Source of the DNA: Dyadobacter tibetensis Y620-1
GTDB lineage: Bacteria > Bacteroidota > Bacteroidia > Cytophagales > Spirosomataceae
Assembly (NCBI RefSeq): GCF_000566685.1
Contig: NZ_AZQN01000004.1
Location: 533,031 to 597,030 of the forward strand
Length of the DNA stretch: 64,000 nucleotides
Direction: 5' to 3'
In this document: positions 55,654-63,654 of the stretch, one piece after another
Layout: each line of letters begins with the position of its first letter
How positions within the stretch are numbered: the first letter of the stretch is position 1
Position numbers and translations under genes: made by a program
The notes under the pieces: generated by a model
Told to the model about the DNA's origin: nothing
What the model saw: the letters and a program-made list of their open reading frames with translations, nothing else
Databases searched by the model: none

Positions 55654-55672
55654 TCTTATCAAAATCAGAGGT

Positions 55673-55720
55673 AAAACACCTGCAATTACCATCTTAAATA
55701 GATGGTGCTGCAGGTGTTTT
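55673..55720. terminator. Bidirectional terminator between phosphoesterase and GH18 genes
   Basis: A 12-bp outer stem (55673-55684 with 55709-55720) and a 6-bp inner stem (55688-55693 with 55701-55706), A-rich before and T-rich after, between two convergent stop codons. Confidence 0.85.
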
Positions 55721-55721
55721 T

Positions 55722-56864
55722 TCAATTAAAAGTATCGTGAATCGCACCTAATAAATATCCTTTTGGATCTGAATCATATTCCCAGAACATAACCCCCGCC
55801 ATTTTATTTTTCAAAACATAATTACATTTTTCTTCAACAGACTGCTCATCGTCATAACTAATCATCTGCCCGGTTTCCGCATTATAAATATAAGGCACCC
55901 GAGCCCTATCGTCCCGAAAAGCCTGAAACCCCCTTTGATTGACCAGACTATCCTTGATATACCCGTAGCCGTCGATATAGCTTTTAGCACTGTAAGGCTG
56001 CCCTACCACCTGAGTGGCATGAGACTCCACGGTAAAGGAGCGGCCATAAAAAGGCAGTCCCATCACCAACTTCTCCACCGGTACTCCGGCTGCAATAAAA
56101 GCTTTGACGCAATGATCGGCATTCTTGTTGGAATCATAACCATCACTAGCATACAAACCGGCATGATGTACTGAGATGTCGGGCACAAATAAGTCATAAG
56201 TCATCAAGTTTACATAGTCTAAATAACTCGCCGCCATTTTCATATCGGTATGTTGTAAGTATTCCCCAAAACCTGCCACAGCCGTTGTTAGCAATTTAGG
56301 ACTACCCGTCTCCTTCTCCATCTGATCTAGCTCCTCCCTTAGTGCAGCGAACATCAGCGTATAATTCTCCTTGTCCTCGGGTCGGAATACATTTCCTTCT
56401 TCCCCTTCCATACCCGGGTATTCCCAGTCAATATCTACACCATCAAGGTCGTATTTCCGAATAATATCCACGGAGGTTTTGGCAAAAACTTTCCTGGAGG
56501 AGTCTGTTAACACTGCATCAGAAAAATTTTCACTCCAGGCCCATCCACCAATTGAGATCAGTATCTTCAATTCCCGGTTTTTAAGCTTCAACTCATTTAG
56601 TTTACGAAAATTAATTGAGTCAGTCTTTTCATTGGTCAGAAATGCTTTGCCATCCACAATATTTACAAAGGCATAATTGATATGGGTCAATTTCTCCACT
56701 TGGATCCTTTCGGTATCCAGCAAGCCATGAAAGCCACCAACATAACCAATTACTACGGGTCGATTGATCTTCTCATCCTCCTTCTGGTTGTAACAGGAGG
56801 CAACTATCAGAAAACTAAGTAATAACAGAACGGGGGAATGCGCCCGCTTTAAAAGATTATTCAT
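55722..56864 (-). CDS. GH18 chitinase-like lipoprotein
   Basis: A 380-residue lipoprotein (lipobox VASC, Cys24), so surface or periplasm anchored. The GH18 barrel has SIGGW (106-109 area) and the catalytic DxxDxDxE motif at Asp141-Glu148 (DGVDIDWE), with Glu148 as the acid. MGLPFYGRSF and MFWEYDSD are further family motifs. It probably cleaves chitin-type beta-1,4-GlcNAc chains. It could supply GlcNAc to NagA, 10 kb away, but they are not linked in an operon. Confidence 0.92.
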   Translation of the reverse strand: MNNLLKRAHSPVLLLLSFLIVASCYNQKEDEKINRPVVIGYVGGFHGLLDTERIQVEKLTHINYAFVNIVDGKAFLTNEKTDSINFRKLNELKLKNRELKILISIGGWAWSENFSDAVLTDSSRKVFAKTSVDIIRKYDLDGVDIDWEYPGMEGEEGNVFRPEDKENYTLMFAALREELDQMEKETGSPKLLTTAVAGFGEYLQHTDMKMAASYLDYVNLMTYDLFVPDISVHHAGLYASDGYDSNKNADHCVKAFIAAGVPVEKLVMGLPFYGRSFTVESHATQVVGQPYSAKSYIDGYGYIKDSLVNQRGFQAFRDDRARVPYIYNAETGQMISYDDEQSVEEKCNYVLKNKMAGVMFWEYDSDPKGYLLGAIHDTFN

Positions 56865-57381
56865 AGAGGTTTTGGTTTAGAATTAGCCACTTTTCGGGCA
56901 ACTGAGAAGCAAGTTATTAATTTTTTTTAAAAACCCCTTCAAGTCTATGGATGGAAACCCCCTAATAAGCAGAAGGTAGTAAGTTTTAAAATATTTCTCC
57001 CATGTCCGATTCGCGTCCTGTATAAAAGATTCCACTATATAATAATTTCAAGTCATGTATCAATTAGCAATTTGTAAGTCAGGTATCATGACTTGTCAAC
57101 TCGTTAGAGACCACTGAATTATTTTGTCAAACGGAGGACTATACTTTTAAAATAGTCTTATTTATTAATAAAAATACTTCTATGAAAGGATCTGATCTTC
57201 AGAATGTGCCTCTAATATAACCTACAATTACTGGGGGCCTTTCTTCAAACACATTCTATTCCATCATATATACGTAAATTATCTAGACTGTTTTGATGGA
57301 TTTAATAGTGATTTTTCTATAACCATACTGGACAATTATCTATATTATAATAGTATAATCTTCCTCTAAATAATAGAAATC
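56865..57381. other. AT-rich intergenic region with a 9-bp inverted repeat
   Basis: 517 nt between the divergent GH18 and T9SS-tail genes. No coding frame is supported. CAAGTCATG at 57049-57057 is repeated inverted as CATGACTTG at 57087-57095, 29 nt apart. No exact TAnnTTTG box is evident, though several TATAAT-like strings occur near 57340-57360. Confidence 0.5.
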
Positions 57382-58821
57382 ATGAAAACTAATTATTTCT
57401 ACACCTTGATTTTATCACTACTTTTTAGTTCTTTTATCACTATTCAGAGATCTAAAGCCCAATGTAACATCAGCCAGCCAGGAGTTGTACTTCGCTCAAC
57501 TGTTCCACAGTCCGGCTACATTACCATGATCTTCGATTTGAGTTTCACTATAGAAAGAAATAATGGTAACAAGTTCGCCTATTTTCATTTATGGACCTCG
57601 GATAATTACCCTGATCTGGACTATGGACACAGGCCCAGCTCTCCAGAAGCAGCTGACTTAGTCAACAGCTTGGCTACAATTGTGATCAATACCGACGACA
57701 GTCCAGCAAGCCTAGTCGATACCTATTTACCGGACGACCTAGTAATACCACTTACTGGAATGAGTATTCATGAATCTGAAATAGATGGTCGATTTTCCAA
57801 AATAACGATTAAGGGTATTACTATAAGTGCTCCTGCCGCCAATGGTTTGATGCCCGCTCTCAAGGGAGATACTTGGGCATCTCAGGCAGCTAATGGAAAA
57901 ATTATCCACTGCTACCAGAAGGGTCTAGGATTTATGGTCACTGACCCGATGGTTACTGGTAGGCTCAATTGCCAGCCGGCGGGTGTTCTACAGAGGAGTT
58001 TCAATCTTAGTATTACCACATTAGATCCTGAAGAAAAGGAACTGATTTATAAGGTATATGTTGATAATGGTAGTTCTCCGGGAATTTTAGATCCGGGAGA
58101 TGAGCTTGTCAGCACAAGCAACCCATTCAGCATTAAGGCCGGCAGTCCACTTTCCCTTCTCAACCAACCATTTAACCAAATCGGGAAAGATGATAAGGGC
58201 TTATGGATAGAAGTAGATGGAGTCGATCTTCCCAACGCTATGCTTGCCGAATTCCCGTATGATTGTCAGGCCCTACCTGTCAATATTTCTTCCTTTAAGG
58301 GAGAATTATGGGATAATAGAATCACTCTGTATTGGCAAACGACTCAGGAATATAACAGCAAGTATTTCAACATTCAACGAAGCAGAGATGCGTCAGAATT
58401 TATTTCCATCGGCAGTATTGATGCACAGGGGGATAGTCGCGTAGGTAAGTCCTACCAGTTCGCCGATAGCCAGCCCGTAGTTGGGCATAATTATTATCGC
58501 CTGCAAATCGTCGACAGGGATGGAAGTATAGAATACTCTAGAATATTATCAATAGACAATGCTGCCGACGCTACTGCTTTCCAATTATTAGGCAATCCCG
58601 TACAGCAGGAGATTCGCTTTCTATTAAAAAATGCGAACAGCCAGGGATTGCGACTTACCGATCTCTCCGGGCGCCAGCTTACATTCGAGCTTCAGCGATC
58701 AGGGACACAATATACCTTGTCACCTGACCTTACCTTAATACCCGGAATCTACCTGCTGTCATTACCCGTCGCGAAACGAAAGCTTACAAAAAAGATTGTC
58801 GTAGGTGCAACCGCTCTTTAA
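57382..58821 (+). CDS. Secreted protein with a T9SS type A-like sorting domain
   Basis: A 479-residue protein with a signal peptide (LILSLLFSSFITIQRSKAQ). The middle part (~40-300) resembles no named domain and is beta-rich with several Gly/Asp turns. After an ELWDNRITLYWQTTQEYNSKYFNIQRS fibronectin-like stretch (~310-400), the last ~80 residues (LLGNPVQQEIRFLL, then LRLTDLSGRQL, GIYLLSL, KKIVVG) match the type IX secretion C-terminal sorting domain. It is therefore predicted to cross the outer membrane by T9SS and be anchored to or released from the surface. The substrate or binding role is unknown. Confidence 0.85.
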   Translation: MKTNYFYTLILSLLFSSFITIQRSKAQCNISQPGVVLRSTVPQSGYITMIFDLSFTIERNNGNKFAYFHLWTSDNYPDLDYGHRPSSPEAADLVNSLATIVINTDDSPASLVDTYLPDDLVIPLTGMSIHESEIDGRFSKITIKGITISAPAANGLMPALKGDTWASQAANGKIIHCYQKGLGFMVTDPMVTGRLNCQPAGVLQRSFNLSITTLDPEEKELIYKVYVDNGSSPGILDPGDELVSTSNPFSIKAGSPLSLLNQPFNQIGKDDKGLWIEVDGVDLPNAMLAEFPYDCQALPVNISSFKGELWDNRITLYWQTTQEYNSKYFNIQRSRDASEFISIGSIDAQGDSRVGKSYQFADSQPVVGHNYYRLQIVDRDGSIEYSRILSIDNAADATAFQLLGNPVQQEIRFLLKNANSQGLRLTDLSGRQLTFELQRSGTQYTLSPDLTLIPGIYLLSLPVAKRKLTKKIVVGATAL

Positions 58822-58892
58822 AAGTCCTTGCCTGATCAATAAAAGTGCTGGTGAATAAAATAGCAATAATATAGCAATAATATAGCTATCAT

Positions 58893-58943
58893 AATAATCG
58901 CAGCGAGTGGTCTTAACGACGACTCCTTGCGATTATTTTTTTT
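58893..58943 (+). terminator. Terminator after the T9SS-tail gene
   Basis: A long stem (58893-58902 with 58928-58937 perfectly paired, continuing with imperfect pairs inward) followed by a T8 tract. It reaches across the stop codon of the convergent GH16 gene, so the two 3' ends overlap. A short tandem of AATATAGC units lies just upstream at ~58864-58886. Confidence 0.8.
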
Positions 58944-59733
58944 GATAAACTCTCACATAATCGATGAGCATGGTAAGTGGAAATATCGTATCATCTATCC
59001 CTTTTAAGCCTCCCCAATTCCCACCGACCGCCACATTGAGCAGCAAAAATTCTGGAGAGTCAAAGGGCCACTCGGCAGTGGTGAGACGATCATTTTGAAA
59101 GGTATGATACACCTTATTGTCAAGAAGAAAATCGATTTTTTCCTCAGTCCAGTCAATGGAATATATATGAAATTCAGAAAAGGGATTGGGTATCAGGGTG
59201 GTCTTCCCTATCTGTGTACCCAAGACATGATTGTAGGCCTTGGTGTGCACCGTCCCATGTAATACACCTGGGTCATAACCAACATGTTCCATGATATCAA
59301 TTTCTCCACAATCAGGCCATTTGCTCGCCTGTATATTCTGCCCCAACATCCAAATGGCAGGCCAGCTGCCGCGTCCGGAGGGAAGCTTGGCTCTTACATC
59401 CACGCGGCCATAGGTAAAGGAAAATTTATGGGAAGTCGAAAGGCGTGCAGATGTATATTTGCGTCCTAGCCAATCCTGCTTTCGGGCGGTTATGTGAAGC
59501 ATTCCATCTTTTACGGTAGCGTTGCCTCCAGTTTCATTGGTATAATACTGAGCTTCATTATTCCCCCATCCATAGGCATTTCCTTTCGTTTCGAAAGACC
59601 ATTTGGTGGAATCGGGTAGTCCTTCCCCATCAAATTCATCGGACCATATCAAATTTTCCCCACTATATTCAGACTGGCCCCAGGTACATATTGAGAGAAT
59701 TAAAAGGTAGGATAAAAGAATGGTCCGATACAT
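58933..59733 (-). CDS. GH16 beta-glucanase (laminarinase-like)
   Basis: A 266-residue secreted GH16 enzyme with signal peptide (MYRTILLSYLLILSICTWGQ). The catalytic ExDxxE motif reads GEIDIMEH (Glu144 nucleophile, Glu149 acid/base), and WSDEFDG, GWGNNEAQYYT, GSWPAIWMLG are family motifs. It likely hydrolyses beta-1,3- or mixed beta-glucans. A TTG at 59748 would add five residues; ATG 59733 is preferred. Confidence 0.92.
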   Translation of the reverse strand: MYRTILLSYLLILSICTWGQSEYSGENLIWSDEFDGEGLPDSTKWSFETKGNAYGWGNNEAQYYTNETGGNATVKDGMLHITARKQDWLGRKYTSARLSTSHKFSFTYGRVDVRAKLPSGRGSWPAIWMLGQNIQASKWPDCGEIDIMEHVGYDPGVLHGTVHTKAYNHVLGTQIGKTTLIPNPFSEFHIYSIDWTEEKIDFLLDNKVYHTFQNDRLTTAEWPFDSPEFLLLNVAVGGNWGGLKGIDDTIFPLTMLIDYVRVYQKK

Positions 59734-59945
59734 ATCAGAACTGTTCAAATATGAAAAAATTTATTTAAAACTGGTCATCAAATAGTTCGGCAGTCGATCA
59801 TAACACTTTCATTATCTGCCTTTACAACCACTATTTTTCGACGAATATACCAAAACAATTGGCCAACTTAAACCTGCAAATCTTATTATGTTTTTATTTT
59901 TTCTGATAATTGCCATTTTTCCGGCAAAAGCACTATCAATTTTCA

Positions 59946-59953
59946 TACTTTTG
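59946..59953 (+). promoter_or_regulatory. Promoter-like box of a possible noncoding transcript
   Basis: TACTTTTG is an exact TAnnTTTG match and reads TACTTTTGCAGC like the box in front of the tRNA-Asp gene at 63439. Nothing protein-coding starts downstream before the terminator at 60189. Confidence 0.45.
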
Positions 59954-60092
59954 CAGCGGATTTCCCGATTAAGCTGAACTTGCGGTTAGAAAGCAGAGTG
60001 CAAACCTTAGGACTGTATAGTCTATAGATTATAGTAAATTGCTCTGAAATTTGAATTGCAGAATTATTTTTCAATATTTGTAAAAAACATTC

Positions 60093-60121
60093 TGCAAAAA
60101 AACCATCGAATTTTCGATGGT
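60093..60121 (-). terminator. Minus-strand terminator-like hairpin
   Basis: The segment CCATCGA-atttt-CGATGG pairs over 6-7 bp and, read on the minus strand, is followed by a T7 run. No gene upstream of it on the minus strand is recognised. Confidence 0.55.
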
Positions 60122-60188
60122 TGACCATTCGAACTGGCAAGGTATTTTAATTCATATGCATTTTTACTCAACGTTAATAGATTTCTAA

Positions 60189-60221
60189 AGTCCGTCCCAT
60201 GCAGGTGACGGACTTTTTTTT
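60189..60221 (+). terminator. Intrinsic terminator upstream of rfbD
   Basis: A perfect 9-bp stem AAGTCCGTC/GACGGACTT (loop 10 nt) followed by T8, ending directly before the rfbD promoter box. Confidence 0.85.
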
Positions 60222-60224
60222 GAA

Positions 60225-60232
60225 TATCTTTG
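60225..60232 (+). promoter_or_regulatory. rfbD: Candidate -7 box of rfbD
   Basis: TATCTTTG is an exact TAnnTTTG match 60 nt upstream of the rfbD ATG and directly after the terminator. Confidence 0.5.
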
Positions 60233-60292
60233 TCCAGCTTGGAGTATTGTATATCCGAATTATTCAAAATTTTACCATATCACTATAAATCT

Positions 60293-61141
60293 ATGAAAAG
60301 TCTTGTTCTGGGCGCATCGGGGCAACTCGGAAGTTGCTTAAAAAAAGTAGCATCGGAAAGAAGTATCGATTCTATGCTTTTCCCCACCGAGGAAGAAGGA
60401 AATATTCTTGACCCCGCCTTACTGGATCTTCTACTAGAAAGGGAGAAGCCTAATTTTGTTATCAACTGTGCGGCCTATACCGCCGTAGATAAAGCTGAAG
60501 ACGAACAAGATATATGTAGAAAAATAAACAAAGACGGTGCAGCTAATATCGCTCATGCGTGTAAAAAACATGGTGCGGCCATGATTCAAATCTCTACCGA
60601 TTTCGTTTTCAAAGGGGATGTACAGCATGCGCTCACTGAAACAGATATTGCGGCTCCCGAGAATATTTATGGCCTTACCAAACTGGAAGGGGAACAAGCA
60701 ATCGTAGGAATTTTGGACGAGCATTATATTCTCCGTACGAGTTGGCTATATTCAGAATACGGTAATAATTTTGTTAAGACAATGATTCGACTTAGCCGGG
60801 ATCATAAGGATGTAAATGTAATCATTGATCAAATAGGCTCCCCTACTTACGCCATCGACTTGGCAGATACCATTGTGGATATTATGGAGTCCCCTACGCC
60901 CCATTACGGACTATATCACTATAGCAATGAAGGAGCGGTAAGCTGGTTCGATTTCGCCCGGGCCATATTTGATCTTGACTTTTCTGAATCAAAGGTAAGT
61001 CCTATCCGATCCAGCGAATACAAAACCAAAGCCACGCGACCGGCTTTCTCTGTCATGGATAAAAGCAAAATTAAGCAAACCTTCAATCTCGAAATTCCTT
61101 ATTGGCGAGACAGTTTGGTGGTGTGTGTGGGCCGTCTTTAA
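60293..61141 (+). CDS. rfbD: dTDP-4-dehydrorhamnose reductase
   Basis: A 282-residue extended SDR. LVLGASGQLGSCL is the NAD(P)-binding loop, VINCAAYTAVDKAE the family motif, ISTDFVFKG precedes the YGLTKLEGEQ (Tyr-x3-Lys) catalytic pair, and YHYSNEGAVSWFDFARAI lies near the C-terminus. It makes dTDP-L-rhamnose from dTDP-4-keto-rhamnose. rfbA, rfbB and rfbC are not adjacent, unlike the usual cluster. The frame extends to TTG 60230, but ATG 60293 directly precedes the Rossmann strand. Confidence 0.92.
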   Translation: MKSLVLGASGQLGSCLKKVASERSIDSMLFPTEEEGNILDPALLDLLLEREKPNFVINCAAYTAVDKAEDEQDICRKINKDGAANIAHACKKHGAAMIQISTDFVFKGDVQHALTETDIAAPENIYGLTKLEGEQAIVGILDEHYILRTSWLYSEYGNNFVKTMIRLSRDHKDVNVIIDQIGSPTYAIDLADTIVDIMESPTPHYGLYHYSNEGAVSWFDFARAIFDLDFSESKVSPIRSSEYKTKATRPAFSVMDKSKIKQTFNLEIPYWRDSLVVCVGRL

Positions 61142-61144
61142 TAC

Positions 61145-61188
61145 GCTTGCGGTGGTATTTTTTCGAATAAATACCGCCGCAAGCTTTT
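61145..61188. terminator. Bidirectional terminator between rfbD and rbsK
   Basis: A ~15-bp stem (61145-61160 with 61169-61184, one G-U) closed by a short loop, T-rich after it on the + strand. The two genes converge here. Confidence 0.85.
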
Positions 61189-61193
61189 CCAGT

Positions 61194-62096
61194 TTATACT
61201 ATTTCATTCCGAAATGGAGCTGCGGTCTGTGCCCCTAGCCGGGTAACCGCAATGGCGGCCGCTTTCACGGCAAACTGGCAGGCTGCTGGCAACGAACACC
61301 CTTCTACGACAGCCTGTGCCAAGGCCCCGTTGAACACATCCCCTGCCCCTGTCGTATCTACGGCTTGTACCTGCACGGCGGGAACCATCCCTTTTTGAGT
61401 TTTATTCTGCCAATAGACCCCTTGCTTGCCTAGTGTAATTAACACGTTTTGAACCCCCTGATTCAGAAACCAATGGGCCGCACGCTCCATGTCTTTCGGA
61501 TTGCCTGGATAAATCCCTGTCATCACCTCTGTTTCTGTTTCATTGGGAGTGATCATAAATAATCTACTTAACAGTGACTCGGGAAGGCTGGTGGCTGGAG
61601 CAGGATTGAGCAAGACAGGAATACCCTTACGACTACAAATATCGGCCACATAAGAAATGGTCTCCAAAGGAATTTCACACTGCATCATCACCAAACCCAC
61701 CTCTTCAAAGGCTTCGTTCGAAATATCTGCTGGTTTCAGATCCATATTGGCACCAGAAGCAACCACAATTTCGTTTTCTCCATTTTCAGCAACGGTAATC
61801 AGGGCCACTCCCGAGGCATATTCGAACGTCTGCCGCAGGTAGGTAATATCTATCCCTTCCTTCCGAAAACCCGAGAGGGCCTCCGTGGCGAATATATCCT
61901 GTCCTAATTTGGCTATCAGCCGTACAAGTCCATCCAGACGCGCTGCTGCCACAGCCTGATTGGCTCCCTTGCCGCCAGCATTCATCATAAATTTTCCTCC
62001 TAATACAGTTTGTCCAGGCTTAGGAAAATGACTGGTCTGCACTACCATATCCGTGTTCGAACTCCCTATCACTAAAATTTTCTTCCTGTTTTCCAT
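61194..62096 (-). CDS. rbsK: Ribokinase
   Basis: A 300-residue PfkB-family kinase. ILVIGSSNTDMVVQT is the N-terminal strand with the substrate Asp, GGKGANQAVAAARL the ribokinase signature, TLGKQGVYW and DTTGAGDVFNGALAQA the C-terminal motif with the catalytic Asp. It phosphorylates ribose to ribose-5-P. The frame reaches 62201, but the ATG at 62094-62096 (MENRKKILVIG) is preferred. No ribose transporter is adjacent, so another source such as nucleoside salvage may supply ribose. Confidence 0.93.
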   Translation of the reverse strand: MENRKKILVIGSSNTDMVVQTSHFPKPGQTVLGGKFMMNAGGKGANQAVAAARLDGLVRLIAKLGQDIFATEALSGFRKEGIDITYLRQTFEYASGVALITVAENGENEIVVASGANMDLKPADISNEAFEEVGLVMMQCEIPLETISYVADICSRKGIPVLLNPAPATSLPESLLSRLFMITPNETETEVMTGIYPGNPKDMERAAHWFLNQGVQNVLITLGKQGVYWQNKTQKGMVPAVQVQAVDTTGAGDVFNGALAQAVVEGCSLPAACQFAVKAAAIAVTRLGAQTAAPFRNEIV

Positions 62097-62273
62097 TTCT
62101 GCTCTTAGATATATGTGACCCGCTTTGTAAGGATGATTAATTAAAATTAGCTTCTGCAAGGTCATAATATAATCATAAAATCCCCTCAAGTCGAGAAGCA
62201 TTTCTCTAACAGAAGGGACTTATCTTGTTAAGGGGATCCGGTATCAAATAGATGAACCGTGCTGTACGAAGGT

Positions 62274-62804
62274 CTATTTTCGTTTGTAATGAAGTTGTAC
62301 CAAACCCGTCTCAAACGATTTTGAGGAGATAAATTCAAGATTCTGCTCTGGACGGCCATCTTTAAATAGGCTTACTCCTTCCCCTAATAGTATGGGAATT
62401 ACAGAGATAATAAATTCGTCGATCAGATTATGTTTCAATAACTCGGTTATTATCTCGGCGCCTCCGTCACAGTAGATGTCTTTTCCAGGCTCAGCTTTCA
62501 GGCGACTAACCAATTCAGGCAAAGATCCCGAATAGAACTGGACGCGTCCTGTACTCGGCCGAGCTGTGCTAGTCCAGACATATACATCTCTTTCTCCATT
62601 ATCATAATGCGAAGCCCCAATTTCCCGAACCACATAATCATAGGTTCGCTTTCCTATCAAGATAGTATCTACCCTATCGGTAAATTGAGCATAACCATAG
62701 TCCTCATTTTCTTTTTCAACTTGTTTCAGAAAACTAAGATCATCATTCGGTTTTGCAATATAACCATCCAGGCTCATTGCAATAAAAATAGCTACTTTTC
62801 TCAT
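62274..62804 (-). CDS. DHFR-like reductase (RibD C-terminal/YyaP family)
   Basis: A 176-residue dihydrofolate-reductase-fold protein: FIAMSLDGYIAKPNDDLSFL at the N-terminus (typical of YyaP/YwjB), ILIGKRTYDYVV, YCDGGAEIITELLKHNLIDEF and VIPILLGEGVSLFK. It lacks the deaminase half of RibD, so it is a stand-alone NAD(P)H reductase of unknown substrate. ATG at 62804. Confidence 0.88.
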   Translation of the reverse strand: MRKVAIFIAMSLDGYIAKPNDDLSFLKQVEKENEDYGYAQFTDRVDTILIGKRTYDYVVREIGASHYDNGERDVYVWTSTARPSTGRVQFYSGSLPELVSRLKAEPGKDIYCDGGAEIITELLKHNLIDEFIISVIPILLGEGVSLFKDGRPEQNLEFISSKSFETGLVQLHYKRK

Positions 62805-62834
62805 ATTTATATTTTATTGTTTTCACAAAACTAG

Positions 62835-63484
62835 TTCCCCTGATTTTCTTTCACTTTGTAAAAAAACGACAAATTAATGTTTTGGGAAGACTAACCCTTT
62901 ATATCTTCTTATTTCCATAAATCTGGGTGATGTCTTTGTTGTGGAGCCTTATTCGGCAAGGTAATTCTCTGTTCAAATTCATCAGCATTCCGCAGCATCG
63001 ATCTGGAAATACCACTTGAGGCGCATCATGGAACTCTCCCTTTCAACGCTCCAATTGAGTTTTTAAAAGATTGACGGTTTCATTAAGGCAGAGGTTGTAA
63101 ATACTTCCTAGCCAATAGAGCAAGGCTGGTGCATGGCTTTCAAGCACCAAATTAATGCATTGCCCTATATTATGGTGGATCCAATTCGTAAAAGGTAGGT
63201 CATTTACATTTTACCTGCATAGATATATGAACCTACCCTTGCCGGGATCAAAACGACAGTCTGAAATCAAATCCGAATTGAATAATAAGAATTAAATGAA
63301 TACCAGAGCCAAAGCTAACGCTTACGGTCCGTAGAAGGGACCTCAGCAAGAATCATTTATAAATGATTAATAGACAGGACAATAAAAAAAACTTGCAAAA
63401 AACTATGGATAAAAGCTTTTTTATTAAATTTGTGTTATTACTTTTGCAGCACGAATTACTGTTCTGGCAACGGGAAAGTAAAAC
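62835..63484. other. Intergenic region with possible degenerate coding remnants
   Basis: 650 nt without an intact gene. On the minus strand, frames interrupted by stops are seen at about 62905-63205 (for example an open stretch reading NWIHHNIGQCINLVLESHAP, then one stop) and a 38-codon fragment ends at 62909. They resemble nothing I recognise and are not repeated elsewhere. The tRNA promoter box lies at the right end. Confidence 0.35.
63439..63446 (+). promoter_or_regulatory. Candidate -7 box of the tRNA-Asp gene
   Basis: TACTTTTG is an exact TAnnTTTG match, 38 nt upstream of the tRNA 5' end. Confidence 0.55.
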
Positions 63485-63558
63485 GGTTTGGTAGTTCAGT
63501 TGGTTAGAATACATGCCTGTCACGCATGGGGTCGCGGGTTCGAGTCCCGTCCAGACCG
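63485..63558 (+). tRNA. tRNA-Asp (anticodon GTC)
   Basis: A complete 74-nt cloverleaf. The 7-bp acceptor stem (63485-63491 with 63551-63557) has one G-U pair. The D loop contains TTGGTTAG. The anticodon arm CATGC/GCATG encloses CTGTCAC with anticodon GTC at 63519-63521. The T arm is GCGGG-TTCGAGT-CCCGT. The discriminator is G at 63558, and CCA is not encoded, so it must be added. Confidence 0.97.
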
Positions 63559-63563
63559 CAAAA

Positions 63564-63589
63564 AGCTCAGAGAAATCTGGGCTTTTTTT
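63564..63589 (+). terminator. tRNA-Asp terminator
   Basis: An 8-bp stem (63564-63571 with 63576-63583, two G-U pairs) with a GAAA tetraloop and a T7 tract, 5 nt after the tRNA. Confidence 0.85.
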
Positions 63590-63654
63590 GGTATTAGGGG
63601 TATGGGATTTAGGCTTTAGGGCATAAGGTTTAGAGGATCAAGCCAAATTCTTGG

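Larger units (their letters stand above)
59955..60221 (+). ncRNA. Candidate small RNA between the GH16 and rfbD genes
   Basis: A ~260-nt stretch lies between a TAnnTTTG box (59946-59953) and an intrinsic terminator (60189-60221) on the + strand, with no supported reading frame inside. It cannot be matched by eye to a known RNA family; a 6S-like or other sRNA is possible. It may instead be a long 5' leader remnant. The minus-strand hairpin at 60093-60121 lies inside it. Confidence 0.35.

Noticed and set aside
59943..60267. Two minus-strand frames (65 and 67 aa) between GH16 and rfbD
   Set aside because: They run through two hairpins and the terminator, are mutually overlapping and have no family resemblance.
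62607..62834. 75-aa + strand frame over the DHFR-like gene start
   Set aside because: Antisense shadow, AT-rich, no recognisable features.
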